Source: Mesorhizobium sp. YM1C-6-2
GTDB lineage: Bacteria > Pseudomonadota > Alphaproteobacteria > Rhizobiales > Rhizobiaceae
Length of the DNA stretch: 64,000 nucleotides
Direction: 5' to 3'
Assembly: GCF_003666685.1 (NCBI RefSeq)
Contig: NZ_RCIZ01000009.1
Coordinates: forward strand, 62,001 to 126,000
How positions within the stretch are numbered: the stretch's first letter is position 1; each line of letters begins with the position of its first letter. The notes below the pieces were generated by a model. It was not told the DNA's origin and made no database searches. It saw only the letters and a program-made list of their open reading frames with translations. Made by a program: the position numbers and the translations under genes. This document shows, piece by piece, positions 8,835 to 17,625 of the stretch.

Positions 8835-9158
8835 ATGCGGATAATCGCCCGGCGAACTCTGCGCGTCTTCGTAGATAAACTTGCCGGCCGAAAGGACCAG
8901 CGTGCTGTCCGTGCCGCGGTTGATGCATGGTATGCTGAAGTAAGCAGGGCGGCCTGGCGCAATTCCACTGACGTGAAGCGACTGTATGCTACGGCCAGCA
9001 TCGTCGGCGCTGACAGGATCGTCTTCAATATCAAAGGCAACGATTACCGACTTGTGGTGTCTGTCGACTATGAAAAGGCGATTGTCTGGATCAAGTGGAT
9101 AGGAACCCACCTGCAGTACGATCGGATCGACGTAGCGGAGATCGAGCATGAAAAATGA
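8835..9158 (+). CDS. higB: HigB-type toxin (mRNA interferase)
   Basis: A 107-residue basic protein of the HigB toxin family (RelE-like fold). Recognisable features are the N-terminal MRIIA, a central KRLYATASIVGADRIVFNIKGNDYRLVV block and the C-terminal WIGTHLQYDRID. Family members cleave mRNA on the ribosome. It overlaps the antitoxin gene by 11 bp, with toxin first, the typical higBA order. The start is set by the family N-terminus; no Shine-Dalgarno is visible before it and the -10 box is only 7 bp upstream. Its base composition is lower in GC than the flanking core genes, consistent with acquisition. Confidence 0.9.
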   Translation: MRIIARRTLRVFVDKLAGRKDQRAVRAAVDAWYAEVSRAAWRNSTDVKRLYATASIVGADRIVFNIKGNDYRLVVSVDYEKAIVWIKWIGTHLQYDRIDVAEIEHEK

Positions 9159-9528
9159 CCTGAAGCCGATCCGGACCGAGGCCGATCATGAGCGCGCGAT
9201 GGCAGAAGTCGAACGGCTCTGGGGCGCAAAAAGCGGAACGCCGGAAGGAGATCGGCTCGACGTTCTGGTGACGCTCATAGAGGCCTATGAGGAGAAGCTC
9301 TACGTCTTCGATCCTCCCGATCCGATCGAAGCTATCCAGTTCCGGATGGAACAGCTTGGCCTGACTCGCAAGGATTTGGAGCCATACATCGGATCGCGTG
9401 CACGCGTTGCGGAGGTGATGAACAGGAAACGAGGGCTTTCGATCGAAATGATCCGGCGCCTCAACGAAGGCCTGGGTATTTCGGGAGACATCCTCATCCG
9501 CTCAACCCGGCAGGACAAAGCCGCCTGA
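9148..9528 (+). CDS. higA: HigA-type antitoxin, HTH (XRE-like)
   Basis: A 126-residue antitoxin. The N-terminal half (about 1-60, acidic, HERAMAEVERLWG and TLIEAYEE) is the region HigA proteins use to bind the toxin, and the C-terminal half (about 66-118) is a helix-turn-helix with a recognition segment around GSRARVAEVMNRKRGLS. It should neutralise HigB and repress the promoter at 8800-8828. It overlaps higB by 11 bp, ensuring coupled translation, and converges with dprA with only 8 bp between the stops. Confidence 0.9.
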   Translation: MKNDLKPIRTEADHERAMAEVERLWGAKSGTPEGDRLDVLVTLIEAYEEKLYVFDPPDPIEAIQFRMEQLGLTRKDLEPYIGSRARVAEVMNRKRGLSIEMIRRLNEGLGISGDILIRSTRQDKAA

Positions 9529-9536
9529 TTTCGAAC

Positions 9537-10673
9537 CTACGCATCACCGAGCAGAAGCGAAACAGCTCCGCCTGAGTGGCGTTCGAGCCGGCCGGCGAGG
9601 TCGAGTTCCAAAAGAATCATGAAGACCTGCGCCGGATGGAGGCCGGTGTGGCGGATGATCTCGTCGACGCCGACGGGCGTCGGCCCCAGCGCCTCGATGA
9701 CGCGCTCGCGGTCGCCGTCCTGGGGGGGCGGTGTGGAGCCGAAATCGGGCGGCTCGTCGAGCTTAGGGGGAAGCTGGATCGCGGCGCCCGTCAGCGGCGC
9801 GATGGCCTCGATGATGTCGGTCGCCTCCGTGACGAGGGTTGCGCCTTCCTTGAGCAGGCCGTTGGCGCCGGCAGCGCGCGGATCGAGAGGCGAGCCGGGC
9901 ACGGCGAAGACCAGCCTGCCCATCTCGCTGGCGAGGCGCGCGCTGATCAGCGAGCCGGATTTCTTCGCCGCCTCGACCACCACAAGGCCGAGGGAAAGGC
10001 CGGCGATGATGCGGTTGCGGCGCGGGAAATCCTGCGGGCGGGGTTCCCAGCCGAACGGCATTTCGGAGACGGCCGCGCCGCTGCCCGAAATGATTTCCTC
10101 GAGAAGGCCGATGTTTTCGGGCGGATAGGGCCTATCGAGGCCTCCGGCCAGGACCGCGACCGTGCCGGTTGACAGGCTGCCTTCATGGGCGGCCGTGTCG
10201 ATGCCGCGCGCAAGGCCCGAGACGACGCCGTAGCCCTGGCGGCCGAGCTCGCCGGCCAGCATGCGCGCCATCTTTATCCCGGCGAGCGAGGCATTGCGCG
10301 CGCCGACGATGGCGACCGGCGGCAGCGCAAACACCGAGGGCGTGCCCTTGACCGCCAGCAGGGGCGGCGGGTGGTCCATGCGCTTGAGCAGCGGCGGATA
10401 GTCCGGCTCGCCTATGCCGACGAACTGCGCGCCGTGCTTCGCGGCAGCCGCAATTTCGGCCTCGGCTTCGCCCACGGAAGGGATGCGCATGGCGCGTCCG
10501 GCGCCGCCGGCTATCGCCAGCTCCGGCAGGATCTCCAGCGCCGCCTCGGCCGAGCCGAAGCGGTTGATCAGGTCGCGGAAGGTCGCCGGGCCGACATTCG
10601 GGGTGCGGATGAGGCGCAGCCAGTTGAGCCGTTGCCGGTCGCTGAGGCGAGGGGCAGCGGCCGGCTTGTTCAC
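9537..10673 (-). CDS. dprA: DNA-processing protein DprA
   Basis: A 378-residue DprA/Smf protein that loads RecA on incoming single-stranded DNA during transformation. It has an N-terminal helix-hairpin-helix/SAM-like region, a central Rossmann fold with the signatures [19 protein letters not shown] and [11 protein letters not shown], and a C-terminal winged-helix domain. The GTG at 10673 is preferred: AAGGG stands 8 bases upstream and it lies just after the plsY stop; a start at 10715 would overlap plsY by 38 bp. The last codons (AVSLLLG) lie in the right copy of the 30-bp repeat associated with the higBA insertion. Confidence 0.93.
   Translation of the reverse strand: MNKPAAAPRLSDRQRLNWLRLIRTPNVGPATFRDLINRFGSAEAALEILPELAIAGGAGRAMRIPSVGEAEAEIAAAAKHGAQFVGIGEPDYPPLLKRMDHPPPLLAVKGTPSVFALPPVAIVGARNASLAGIKMARMLAGELGRQGYGVVSGLARGIDTAAHEGSLSTGTVAVLAGGLDRPYPPENIGLLEEIISGSGAAVSEMPFGWEPRPQDFPRRNRIIAGLSLGLVVVEAAKKSGSLISARLASEMGRLVFAVPGSPLDPRAAGANGLLKEGATLVTEATDIIEAIAPLTGAAIQLPPKLDEPPDFGSTPPPQDGDRERVIEALGPTPVGVDEIIRHTGLHPAQVFMILLELDLAGRLERHSGGAVSLLLGDA
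9547..9576. repeat. right copy of 30-bp direct repeat, functional dprA 3' end
   Basis: This partner of 8766-8795 carries the present dprA C-terminal codons. The three mismatches and the different final residues (DA here, TP in the other copy) show that the two copies have diverged and were not made very recently. Confidence 0.8.
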
Positions 10674-10677
10674 CGCA

Positions 10678-11265
10678 TCAGCCCTTCGCCCCGATCTTGC
10701 CTTCGCTGCCGGCAAGGAGCCGCGAGATGTTGGCCCGGTGCTTTATGAAGACGATGATGCTCAAGACCGCAAAGAGGACGGCGAGGTCGAGCTGGCCCCA
10801 GAACCAGAGCGCGACCGGCGTGACGACGCAGGCGATGAGCGCCGAGAGCGACGAGTAGCGGAAAGCGACCGCGACCGCGATCCAGATGGCGAGGAAGAGC
10901 AGCGCCGCCTGCCACATCAGGCCGAACAGCACGCCGATATAGGTGGCGACGCCCTTGCCGCCCTTGAAGCGCAGCCAGACCGGGAAGAGATGGCCGAGGA
11001 AGGCGCCGAGGCCGGCGGCGATGGCGGCCTCGGTGCCGTAGTGGGCGGCGACCAGCACGGCCGCCGTGCCCTTCATCGCATCGAGGACCAGGGTCGCGGC
11101 GGCCAGGCCCTTGTTGCCTGTCCTCAGCACATTGGTCGCGCCGATATTGCCCGAACCGATGCTGCGCACGTCGCCGAGGCCCGCCGCGCGCGTGAGCACC
11201 AGGCCGAAGGGGATGGAGCCCAGAAGATAGCCGAAAACCAGCGCGATCAGCGTCGCGTAGGACAT
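10678..11265 (-). CDS. plsY: glycerol-3-phosphate acyltransferase PlsY
   Basis: A 195-residue integral membrane enzyme that transfers acyl groups from acyl-phosphate to glycerol-3-phosphate, the first step of phospholipid synthesis. The three family motifs are visible: [18 protein letters not shown] (GSGNIGATN) and [11 protein letters not shown], within about five hydrophobic segments. It is the third gene of the leftward pyrB-pyrC-plsY-dprA unit, a common arrangement in Rhizobiales, with 29 bp to pyrC and 4 bp to the preferred dprA start. Confidence 0.95.
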   Translation of the reverse strand: MSYATLIALVFGYLLGSIPFGLVLTRAAGLGDVRSIGSGNIGATNVLRTGNKGLAAATLVLDAMKGTAAVLVAAHYGTEAAIAAGLGAFLGHLFPVWLRFKGGKGVATYIGVLFGLMWQAALLFLAIWIAVAVAFRYSSLSALIACVVTPVALWFWGQLDLAVLFAVLSIIVFIKHRANISRLLAGSEGKIGAKG

Positions 11266-11294
11266 GAGACCTCCCCGGCGGGCTTGCTGCCGCC

Positions 11295-12581
11295 TTACGA
11301 CGAAAAGACTGTGCGGCCCGCGACCATGGTTTGCAAGACCCGGCCCTGCATCCGGGCGCCCTCGAAGCAGGTGTTCTTGGAGCGCGAGCGTATGTCGGCC
11401 TCGTTGACGACCCAGGGTTCGTCGAGGTCGACGACGGCGAGGTCGGCCGGCGCGCCGGGCGAAAGCCGTCCGCCGGGCAGGCCGAAGAGTTTTGCCGGGG
11501 CGGTGGAAAGAACCTCGACCAGCCTGAGCAGGGGCAGATCGCCATTGTGATAGAGGCGCAGCGCCGCGCCGAGCAGCGTTTCCAGACCGATGGCGCCGAC
11601 AGCGGCGTCGGCGAAGGGCAGCCGCTTGGTGTCGACGTCCTGCGGGTCGTGCGAGGAGACGATGACGTCGATGGAGCCGTCCTTGACGGCCTCGATCATG
11701 GCGAGCCGGTCGTCCTCGGCGCGCAGCGGCGGCGAGAGGCGGAAGAAGGTGCGGTATTCGCCGACGTCGTTCTCGTTGAGGGAGAGGTTGTTGATCGAGA
11801 CGCCGGCGGTGACATTGGCGCCGTCCGCCTTGGCGCGGGCGATCGCCGCGGCCGACATCGCCGTCGAAATCTTGGCCGCGTGGTAGTTGCCGCGGGTCAG
11901 GCGCGCAAGCATCAGGTCGCGCTCGAGCGGGATCGCCTCGGCCTCGCGCGGAATGCCCGACAGTCCGAGCCAGCTTGCGTAGAGGCCTTCGTTCATCACG
12001 CCGGAGGCCGACAGCTCCGCGTCCTGCGTCTCATGCGCGATGACAGCGCCGAAGTCGCGCGCATAGGTGAGCGCGCGGCGCATCAGCGCCGAGCTGGCGA
12101 TGGTGTTGCGGCCGTCGGTGAAGCCGACAGCGCCCGCCTCGCGCAAAAGGCCGAACTCGGTCATCTCGTGGCCTTCGAGGTTCTTGCTGATCGCGGCGGC
12201 CGGATAGACATGCACCGACGCGGTGTCGCGCGCGGCGCGCAGCACGTGCTCGACCAGCGCGATGTCGTCGATGATCGGGTCGGTGTCGGGCATCATGACG
12301 ATCGAGGTGACGCCGCCCGCGGCAGCCGCCTGGCTCGCCGAGTGAATGGTCTCGCGGTGCTCGGCGCCTGGCTCGCCGATGAAGACGCGTGAATCCACGA
12401 GGCCCGGGATAATCGCCTTGCCTGTGCAGTCGATGACAGTGGCGCCTTCGGGCGCGCCCTGGTTATGGGCGGAAGCGCCGGCGGCGGCGATCTTCTTGCC
12501 CTCGACGACGACGCTGCCGGTCTCGTCGATGCCGCGCGAGGGGTCGACGATGCGTGCGTTCTGGAAGACGGTGACGGTCAT
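11295..12581 (-). CDS. pyrC: dihydroorotase-like protein (probably inactive, PyrC'/PyrX type)
   Basis: A 428-residue amidohydrolase-fold protein next to pyrB, similar over its whole length to class I dihydroorotase (PGLVD near residue 57, [22 protein letters not shown]). The catalytic sites are altered: the metal-binding HxH after PGLxD reads RVF, the NYHAAKIST segment has Lys where a ligand His is expected, and the catalytic Asp in the TDHAPH motif is Ser (SSHDPQ). Comparable inactive proteins in pseudomonads serve as structural partners of aspartate transcarbamylase. I infer that role here, with the true dihydroorotase elsewhere. It overlaps pyrB by four bases (ATGA). Confidence 0.88.
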   Translation of the reverse strand: MTVTVFQNARIVDPSRGIDETGSVVVEGKKIAAAGASAHNQGAPEGATVIDCTGKAIIPGLVDSRVFIGEPGAEHRETIHSASQAAAAGGVTSIVMMPDTDPIIDDIALVEHVLRAARDTASVHVYPAAAISKNLEGHEMTEFGLLREAGAVGFTDGRNTIASSALMRRALTYARDFGAVIAHETQDAELSASGVMNEGLYASWLGLSGIPREAEAIPLERDLMLARLTRGNYHAAKISTAMSAAAIARAKADGANVTAGVSINNLSLNENDVGEYRTFFRLSPPLRAEDDRLAMIEAVKDGSIDVIVSSHDPQDVDTKRLPFADAAVGAIGLETLLGAALRLYHNGDLPLLRLVEVLSTAPAKLFGLPGGRLSPGAPADLAVVDLDEPWVVNEADIRSRSKNTCFEGARMQGRVLQTMVAGRTVFSS

Positions 12582-13543
12582 TTCGCGCCTCCGTCCGGAT
12601 TGCGGCGCGGATCGAGCAGCGCCTCCATCACCGCCATGCGCACGGCGACGCCCATCTCCACCTGCTCCTGGATGACGCTTTGCGGGCCGTCAGCGATTTC
12701 GGAGGCGATCTCGACGCCACGATTCATCGGGCCGGGGTGCATAACGAGCGCGTCGTCCTTGGCGGCTTTCAGCTTCTCCGCGTCGAGGCCGAAATAGCGG
12801 AAATACTCGCGCACCGAAGGGACGAAGGCGCCGGCCATGCGCTCGCGCTGCAGGCGCAGCATCATGACGACGTCGGCATCCTTGAGGCCCTCGGCCATGG
12901 TCTTGGCGACGATGACGCCCATGCGTTCGATGCCGGAGGGGAGCAGCGTCGAGGGCGCGACGACGCGCACCTGGGCGCCGAGCGCGTTCAGGAGCATGAT
13001 GTTCGAGCGGGCGACGCGCGAATGCAGGATATCGCCGCAGATCGCGACGATCAGCTTCGACAGCGGTCCCTTGGCGCGGCGGATGGTGAGCGCGTCGAGC
13101 AGCGCCTGGGTCGGGTGTTCGTGGGCGCCGTCGCCGGCATTGACCACCGAACAGGCGACTTTCTGCGCCAGCAGCGCGGCGGCGCCGGCAGCCTGGTGGC
13201 GGATGATCAGTATGTCCGGCCGCATGGCGTTCAGCGTCATGGCGGTATCGATGAGGGTCTCGCCCTTCTTCACCGAGGAACTGGCGACGGACATGTTCAT
13301 GACGTCGGCGCCGAGCCGTTTCCCGGCGAGTTCGAAGGACGACTGCGTGCGCGTCGAGGCTTCGTAGAAGAGGTTGATCTGGGTCCGCCCGCGCAGCGTC
13401 GAGGTCTTTTTCTCCGGCTGGCGTGAAATGGAGACGGCCGCATCGGCGCGGTCGAGCAGCATTTCTATGTCAGGGGGGGACAGGTCGCGTATGCCAAGCA
13501 AATGGCGGTGCGGGAAGAGCGGCGGAGGGGGCGCTTCAGTCAT
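12578..13543 (-). CDS. pyrB: aspartate carbamoyltransferase catalytic chain
   Basis: A 321-residue enzyme that makes N-carbamoyl-aspartate from carbamoyl phosphate and aspartate in pyrimidine synthesis. The carbamoyl-phosphate loop [13 protein letters not shown] (STRT) is intact, as are the SSVKKGE loop and the HPTQALLD motif; HPGPMNRG lies near the C-terminus. No pyrI-like regulatory chain is nearby; instead the gene overlaps a pyrC-like gene, fitting a dodecameric ATCase with an inactive DHOase-like partner. It is the first gene of the leftward unit. Confidence 0.96.
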   Translation of the reverse strand: MTEAPPPPLFPHRHLLGIRDLSPPDIEMLLDRADAAVSISRQPEKKTSTLRGRTQINLFYEASTRTQSSFELAGKRLGADVMNMSVASSSVKKGETLIDTAMTLNAMRPDILIIRHQAAGAAALLAQKVACSVVNAGDGAHEHPTQALLDALTIRRAKGPLSKLIVAICGDILHSRVARSNIMLLNALGAQVRVVAPSTLLPSGIERMGVIVAKTMAEGLKDADVVMMLRLQRERMAGAFVPSVREYFRYFGLDAEKLKAAKDDALVMHPGPMNRGVEIASEIADGPQSVIQEQVEMGVAVRMAVMEALLDPRRNPDGGAK

Positions 13544-13712
13544 CTCAAGGCGCTGCTATAGGCGGGCAGTCGCCTGCTCGCAAGCCGGAGAGCTTTGGAT
13601 TGAAAGGCTTCTCCCCGGTATTTTGGTCGCGCGTTAACGATCGCTTCGGCTATATAAAGCCGGCAAGGGCCAGCCGGATTCGGTGGCCGGCTGACAGCAA
13701 CAAGGACAGCGC

Positions 13713-15341
13713 GTGGTCGACGAGGTAACCAACCAGACGCCGCCGATCACCGGCGGCAACGCCTGGCGCGGCGATCCGCTGCTTATCCAGATCGCCGAGG
13801 ATTTCGCCGCGCCGGTGCGCAAGGACCTCGACAATCTCGGCCGCTTCGTGCTCAGCCAGGAAGCGCACGAGACGGCGCGGCTCGCCAATGTCGAGCCGCC
13901 GGTGCTGAGGACGCACGACCGGCAGGGCAGGCGGATCGACACGGTCGATTTCCATCCGGCCTATCACGCGCTGATGCGCCGCTCGGTGGCGAGCGGCCTG
14001 CATTCCTCGATATGGGAGAACGGCGCGGCCGAGACGGGCCGGCGCCACCAGGTGAGGGCGGCGCGCTTCTATCTGTCGGCGCAACTCGAGACCGGGCATC
14101 TTTGCCCGATCACCATGACGAGCGCCTCGCTCGCCGCGCTGATGGCGAGCCCGAAACTGTTCCGCGAGTGGGCGCCGCGCGTCACTACCCGCAAATACGA
14201 CCAGAGCAGCAAGCCGCCGATCGAGAAGACCGGGCTTACGCTCGGCATGGGGATGACCGAGAAGCAGGGCGGCACCGACCTGCGCGCCAACACGACGAGG
14301 GCGGAGCGCGCGAGCCGCGACTTCCATCGCCTCAACGGCCACAAATGGTTCATGTCGGCGCCGATGTCGGACGCCTTCCTGATGCTGGCGCAGGCGAGCG
14401 AGGGGCTCTCCTGCTTCCTAGTGCCGCGCGTGCTGGGCGACGGCAGCGGCAACGGCATCCATTTCCAGCGGCTGAAGGACAAGCTCGGCAACCGCTCCAA
14501 CGCATCCTCCGAGGTCGAACTCGTCAACGCCATCGGCCAGATGATCGGCGAGCCCGGCGCCGGCATCAAGACGATCATGGACATGGTGACGCTGACCAGG
14601 CTCGACTGCGCCGTCGCCTCGTCCGGGCTGATGCGGGCAGGGCTGGCGGAAGCCATCCACCACACGCGCCACCGCGAGGTGTTCGGCAAGAAGCTGGTCG
14701 ACCAGCCGCTGATGCAGCGCGTGCTCGCCGACATGGCGCTCGACGTCGCTGGCGCCTCGGCGCTGTCCTTCCGGCTGGCGCGCTCCTTCGACGAGGCGGC
14801 GAGCAGCCAGCGCGAGGCGTCCTTCGCGCGGGCGATGACCCCGGTGGTGAAATACTGGGTGTGCAAGATCGCGCCGGCGCTGCTCTACGAGGCGATGGAG
14901 TGCCTGGGCGGCAACGGCTATGTCGAGGAGATGCCGCTCGCCCGCTACTACCGCGAGGCGCCGGTCAACGCGATCTGGGAAGGTTCCGGCAACGTCATGG
15001 CGCTCGACGTGCTGCGCGTGCTCGGCCGGGCGCCCGGCCTGTTCGACGAGGTGCTGGCCGGCATCGAGAAGGATCTCGGCGCCGGGGGACCGGGCACGGT
15101 CGCCGTGCTGAAAGCCGCCATGCAGGTCGCCAGCTCCGACGAGGGTTCGGCCAGGATCCTCACCGAGCAACTGGCGCTGTCGGCGGCCGCCGCCGAGCTG
15201 AAGCGCATGGGGGCGGGGCGGATCGCCGATGCCTTCATCGAGACCCGGCTCGCCGGCCAGTGGCGCACCACCTACGGCATGATCGACGCGCGCCACGATG
15301 CGCGGCTGATCATCGACACGCTGTACCCGCCGGCAAACTGA
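13713..15341 (+). CDS. AidB-like acyl-CoA dehydrogenase family protein
   Basis: A 542-residue flavoprotein of the acyl-CoA dehydrogenase superfamily. Length and motifs match the AidB branch: an N-terminal NQTPPITGGNAWRGD stretch, MTEKQGGTDLRANTT for flavin/substrate binding, the central LGGNGYVEE and IWEGSGNVMALDVLR, and a C-terminal helical extension. E. coli AidB binds DNA and is induced by alkylating agents; here no ada or alkB gene is adjacent, so that role is only a possibility and an acyl-CoA dehydrogenase role cannot be excluded. The GTG start at 13713 follows AAGGA. Confidence 0.88.
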   Translation: MVDEVTNQTPPITGGNAWRGDPLLIQIAEDFAAPVRKDLDNLGRFVLSQEAHETARLANVEPPVLRTHDRQGRRIDTVDFHPAYHALMRRSVASGLHSSIWENGAAETGRRHQVRAARFYLSAQLETGHLCPITMTSASLAALMASPKLFREWAPRVTTRKYDQSSKPPIEKTGLTLGMGMTEKQGGTDLRANTTRAERASRDFHRLNGHKWFMSAPMSDAFLMLAQASEGLSCFLVPRVLGDGSGNGIHFQRLKDKLGNRSNASSEVELVNAIGQMIGEPGAGIKTIMDMVTLTRLDCAVASSGLMRAGLAEAIHHTRHREVFGKKLVDQPLMQRVLADMALDVAGASALSFRLARSFDEAASSQREASFARAMTPVVKYWVCKIAPALLYEAMECLGGNGYVEEMPLARYYREAPVNAIWEGSGNVMALDVLRVLGRAPGLFDEVLAGIEKDLGAGGPGTVAVLKAAMQVASSDEGSARILTEQLALSAAAAELKRMGAGRIADAFIETRLAGQWRTTYGMIDARHDARLIIDTLYPPAN

Positions 15342-15406
15342 AGAATCGCGCAGATCCACGTCGTTGAGGGCCGTCAAGCGGACAAGTCGATCGTCCACGG
15401 CAACTT

Positions 15407-15424
15407 TTTGTTAACCTTAACAAA
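15407..15424. promoter_or_regulatory. AT-rich perfect palindrome upstream of the DUF6105 gene
   Basis: TTTGTTAA-CC-TTAACAAA is an inverted repeat with 8-bp arms in an otherwise GC-rich region, about 140 bp before the start at 15567. It is a plausible operator. It contains two TTAA elements, but their spacing does not fit the TTAA-N7-TTAA CtrA consensus. Confidence 0.4.
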
Positions 15425-15566
15425 TGGTTTACATTGCATCCCGTTTTGGCGAGGACCACTCTCCAGACAGCGAAGGGATTCTCATGCGGCCTGTGTCGAA
15501 CAGCTTGATAGCCAGAGAAGCCGTGGCGCCGAACGGAAACGCGAGCGCAGCGGGAGGTATATCCTG

Positions 15567-15905
15567 ATGCGCTGGGTCTTCGCAGCCTGGGCCCTGCCGA
15601 TGGGCATCTTCTGGGGCTGGTACTTCCTGTCGCTCAACGACATGAATTTCGGCTACGTCATGCTGACCAGGCAGGTGCACGACCTGTTCTTCCAGCTGTA
15701 CGGCGATGCGCTCGGCATCGAACCGTCGACGATCCCCCTGCTCGTCGCCAAGGCCTGCATCCTCGATACGCTGCTCATCCTGGCGATCTGGGCGTTCCGT
15801 CGCCGCAAGGCGATCGCGGGGTGGCTCGCGCCGCGCACCGGCGCTATTTCGGAGCGGACGCTTCGCCGAGTGCGTGAAGCCGGTCGAGCACGCCCTGCAG
15901 GATGA
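15567..15905 (+). CDS. DUF6105 family small membrane protein
   Basis: A 112-residue protein with two membrane segments (about residues 2-20 and 55-77), an N-terminal [22 protein letters not shown] and a short basic C-terminus. This matches the DUF6105 family that I recall from Rhizobiales. GGGAGG stands about 11 bases before the ATG at 15567. The last 62 bp overlap the end of the converging ruvX gene. The function is unknown. Confidence 0.75.
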   Translation: MRWVFAAWALPMGIFWGWYFLSLNDMNFGYVMLTRQVHDLFFQLYGDALGIEPSTIPLLVAKACILDTLLILAIWAFRRRKAIAGWLAPRTGAISERTLRRVREAGRARPAG

Positions 15906-16329
15906 AGGCGGCCGCCGCCGAATCGATCTTGCCGGCGCGTTTCTTCCGGGAAAAATCCATCTCGATCAGCGTGCGTTCCGCCGCCACCGTCGACAGCCGT
16001 TCGTCCCAGAAGACGAAGGGCAGATCGGTGAGCTTCGCCATGTTGCGCACGAAAGCGCGGGACGCCTGGGCGCGCGGACCTTCGGAGCCGTCCATGTTGA
16101 CGGGCAGGCCCATCGCCACCGCGCCTACGTTCTCGCGTGTCAGCAGATCCAGCAGGACCGCTGCATCGATGGAGAACTTCTTGCGCAGGATGACCGGCCG
16201 CGGATGCGCGAAGGAAAGGCCGCGGTCCGACACCGCGACGCCGATCGTCTTCTCGCCGAGGTCCAGCCCGGCGAGCGTCTTGCCGCCTTCCAGCGCGGCC
16301 GCTACATCGTCTATGGCAATGACTGGCAA
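15844..16329 (-). CDS. ruvX: putative pre-16S rRNA nuclease / Holliday junction resolvase-like YqgF
   Basis: A 161-residue RNase H-fold protein of the YqgF/RuvX family. The family motifs are present: [17 protein letters not shown] near the N-terminus (first catalytic Asp), [15 protein letters not shown] in the middle and [11 protein letters not shown], ending with [10 protein letters not shown] (last catalytic Asp). Family members process the 5' end of 16S rRNA; an older proposal was Holliday-junction cleavage. It is divergent from the UPF0173 gene and overlaps the converging DUF6105 gene by 62 bp. Confidence 0.92.
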   Translation of the reverse strand: MPVIAIDDVAAALEGGKTLAGLDLGEKTIGVAVSDRGLSFAHPRPVILRKKFSIDAAVLLDLLTRENVGAVAMGLPVNMDGSEGPRAQASRAFVRNMAKLTDLPFVFWDERLSTVAAERTLIEMDFSRKKRAGKIDSAAAAFILQGVLDRLHALGEASAPK

Positions 16330-16410
16330 GGGTCTTCCTTTGACACGGATCGCCTGCGTTCTATCCTTTTAAGGCGTGACGCTCCAGCCGCAGAAATCAG
16401 GGAGAATTCG

Positions 16411-17115
16411 ATGAAACTGACTTGGTACGGGCAGTCGGCGTTTCGCGTCGACGTCAAAGGCGCCTCGATCCTGATCGATCCGTTCCTCGACAGTCCGCTC
16501 TGGAACCAGGGCTGGGAGGGCCCGGCGGAAGGCGTAACCCATGTGCTCCTGACGCATGGCCACAACGACCATATCGGCAACTCGGCGGCCATCCTGAAGG
16601 CGACGGGGGCGCAACTGGTCGCCAATTTCGAGATCTGCATGTATCTCGTCGGCCAAGGCGTATCGCCGGAGAAGATCAATCCGGGAAACACCGGCGGCAC
16701 CGTCGATTGCGGGGGCTTCACCACGACCTTCGTGCAGGCGCTGCATTCCTCGTCCTTCAACAATGGCGACGGTTCGAACGTCTATCTCGGCAATCCGCTC
16801 GGCCTGGTGCTGCATTTCCCCGAGGACAAGACGCTCTACCACATGGGCGACACCGACATCTTCTCCGACATGGCGCTGATCAACGAGCTGCACCAGCCGC
16901 AGGTGGGGCTGGTGCCGATCGGCGACCGCTTCACCATGGGCGGTGCAGTGGCCGCGCTCGCCTGCCGCCGCTTCTTCAACTTCGAGACCGTGGTTCCCTG
17001 TCACTACAAGACCTTCGGTCTGCTCGACCAGACGGCCGACAAGTTCGTGGAGGGCATGGAAGGCTCAGGCGCCAAAGTGGTCGTGCCGGATCTGGGGAAG
17101 GCTGTCGAATTGTAG
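16411..17115 (+). CDS. UPF0173 metal-dependent hydrolase (metallo-beta-lactamase fold)
   Basis: A 234-residue cytoplasmic metallo-hydrolase of the UPF0173 family. The zinc motif is [11 protein letters not shown] (HxHxDH), with further ligand candidates in MGDTDIF and VPCHYKTFG. The N-terminal [13 protein letters not shown] is characteristic of the family. GGGAG lies about 7 bases before the ATG. The physiological substrate is unknown. It is divergent from ruvX, with 81 bp between the starts. Confidence 0.9.
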   Translation: MKLTWYGQSAFRVDVKGASILIDPFLDSPLWNQGWEGPAEGVTHVLLTHGHNDHIGNSAAILKATGAQLVANFEICMYLVGQGVSPEKINPGNTGGTVDCGGFTTTFVQALHSSSFNNGDGSNVYLGNPLGLVLHFPEDKTLYHMGDTDIFSDMALINELHQPQVGLVPIGDRFTMGGAVAALACRRFFNFETVVPCHYKTFGLLDQTADKFVEGMEGSGAKVVVPDLGKAVEL

Positions 17116-17123
17116 CGGTGGGG

Positions 17124-17147
17124 CAGGGCGCCCCCCGCGCCGCCCTG
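17124..17147. terminator. GC-rich stem-loop after the UPF0173 gene
   Basis: A 7-bp inverted repeat (CAGGGCG and CGCCCTG) with a 10-base C-rich loop begins 9 bp after the stop codon. It lacks a T-run, so it is at best a weak or Rho-assisted terminator. Confidence 0.3.
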
Positions 17148-17213
17148 GGCCGTCCTGGAACCGCGATGTCGATTTCCCGTTCTTCTGTCGCGTTCCGCGA
17201 AAGGAAAACATCG

Positions 17214-17495
17214 ATGTCCCGCAACACAATCCTTGCTGCTACCGCCTGCACGTTCCTGATGCTTGGCGGGGCAGTCCAGGCGCAGACAAAGCCGCCGTCC
17301 GTTCCGCCGGAAAAAGCCATCAAGCTTTCCGAGATCATCGCCAAGGTCGAGCAAAGGGAGAGCTTTCGGTACGTCAGCGATATCGAGTGGGACAGCGAAG
17401 GCACCTACAACATCACCTACTACACGTCCGACAACGCCAAGGTCGAACTCAAGATCGACGCCGCGACAGGCCAGGCCAAGTCCTGGGAGCCGTAA
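17214..17495 (+). CDS. secreted PepSY-domain protein
   Basis: A 93-residue protein with a signal peptide (about residues 1-23, ending AVQA before QTKPP) and a single PepSY-like domain (KAIKLSEIIAKVEQRE..., then a beta region ending in KVELKIDAATGQAKSW). PepSY domains are found in periplasmic proteins that inhibit or modulate peptidases, and in small stand-alone proteins of unknown function like this one. AAAGGAAAA stands before the ATG. It is likely periplasmic. Confidence 0.82.
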   Translation: MSRNTILAATACTFLMLGGAVQAQTKPPSVPPEKAIKLSEIIAKVEQRESFRYVSDIEWDSEGTYNITYYTSDNAKVELKIDAATGQAKSWEP

Positions 17496-17625
17496 CCGCG
17501 CTGTCTGCGGTGACGCGGACGGTTGCGTTCGGCCACGCCGAGCGGTTACGGAAACGACGCTTGAGCATCCTGACAGGTTTGGGAAAGCGCCTGCGTTTTT
17601 GAACGACGCGATGGAGGGGATACCG

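Noticed and set aside
8766..9576. higBA carried by an insertion sequence or small transposon.
   Set aside because: There is no transposase and no terminal inverted repeats; the flanking repeat is dprA coding sequence, not a target-site duplication.
13620..13656. Sigma-70 promoter for the AidB-like gene using CTATAT at 13650.
   Set aside because: No -35 element is present at an acceptable distance; the nearest TTGGTC is about 21 bp away.
15405..15436. CtrA binding site in the TTAACCTTAAC segment.
   Set aside because: The two TTAA elements are 2 bp apart, not 7 as in the CtrA consensus.
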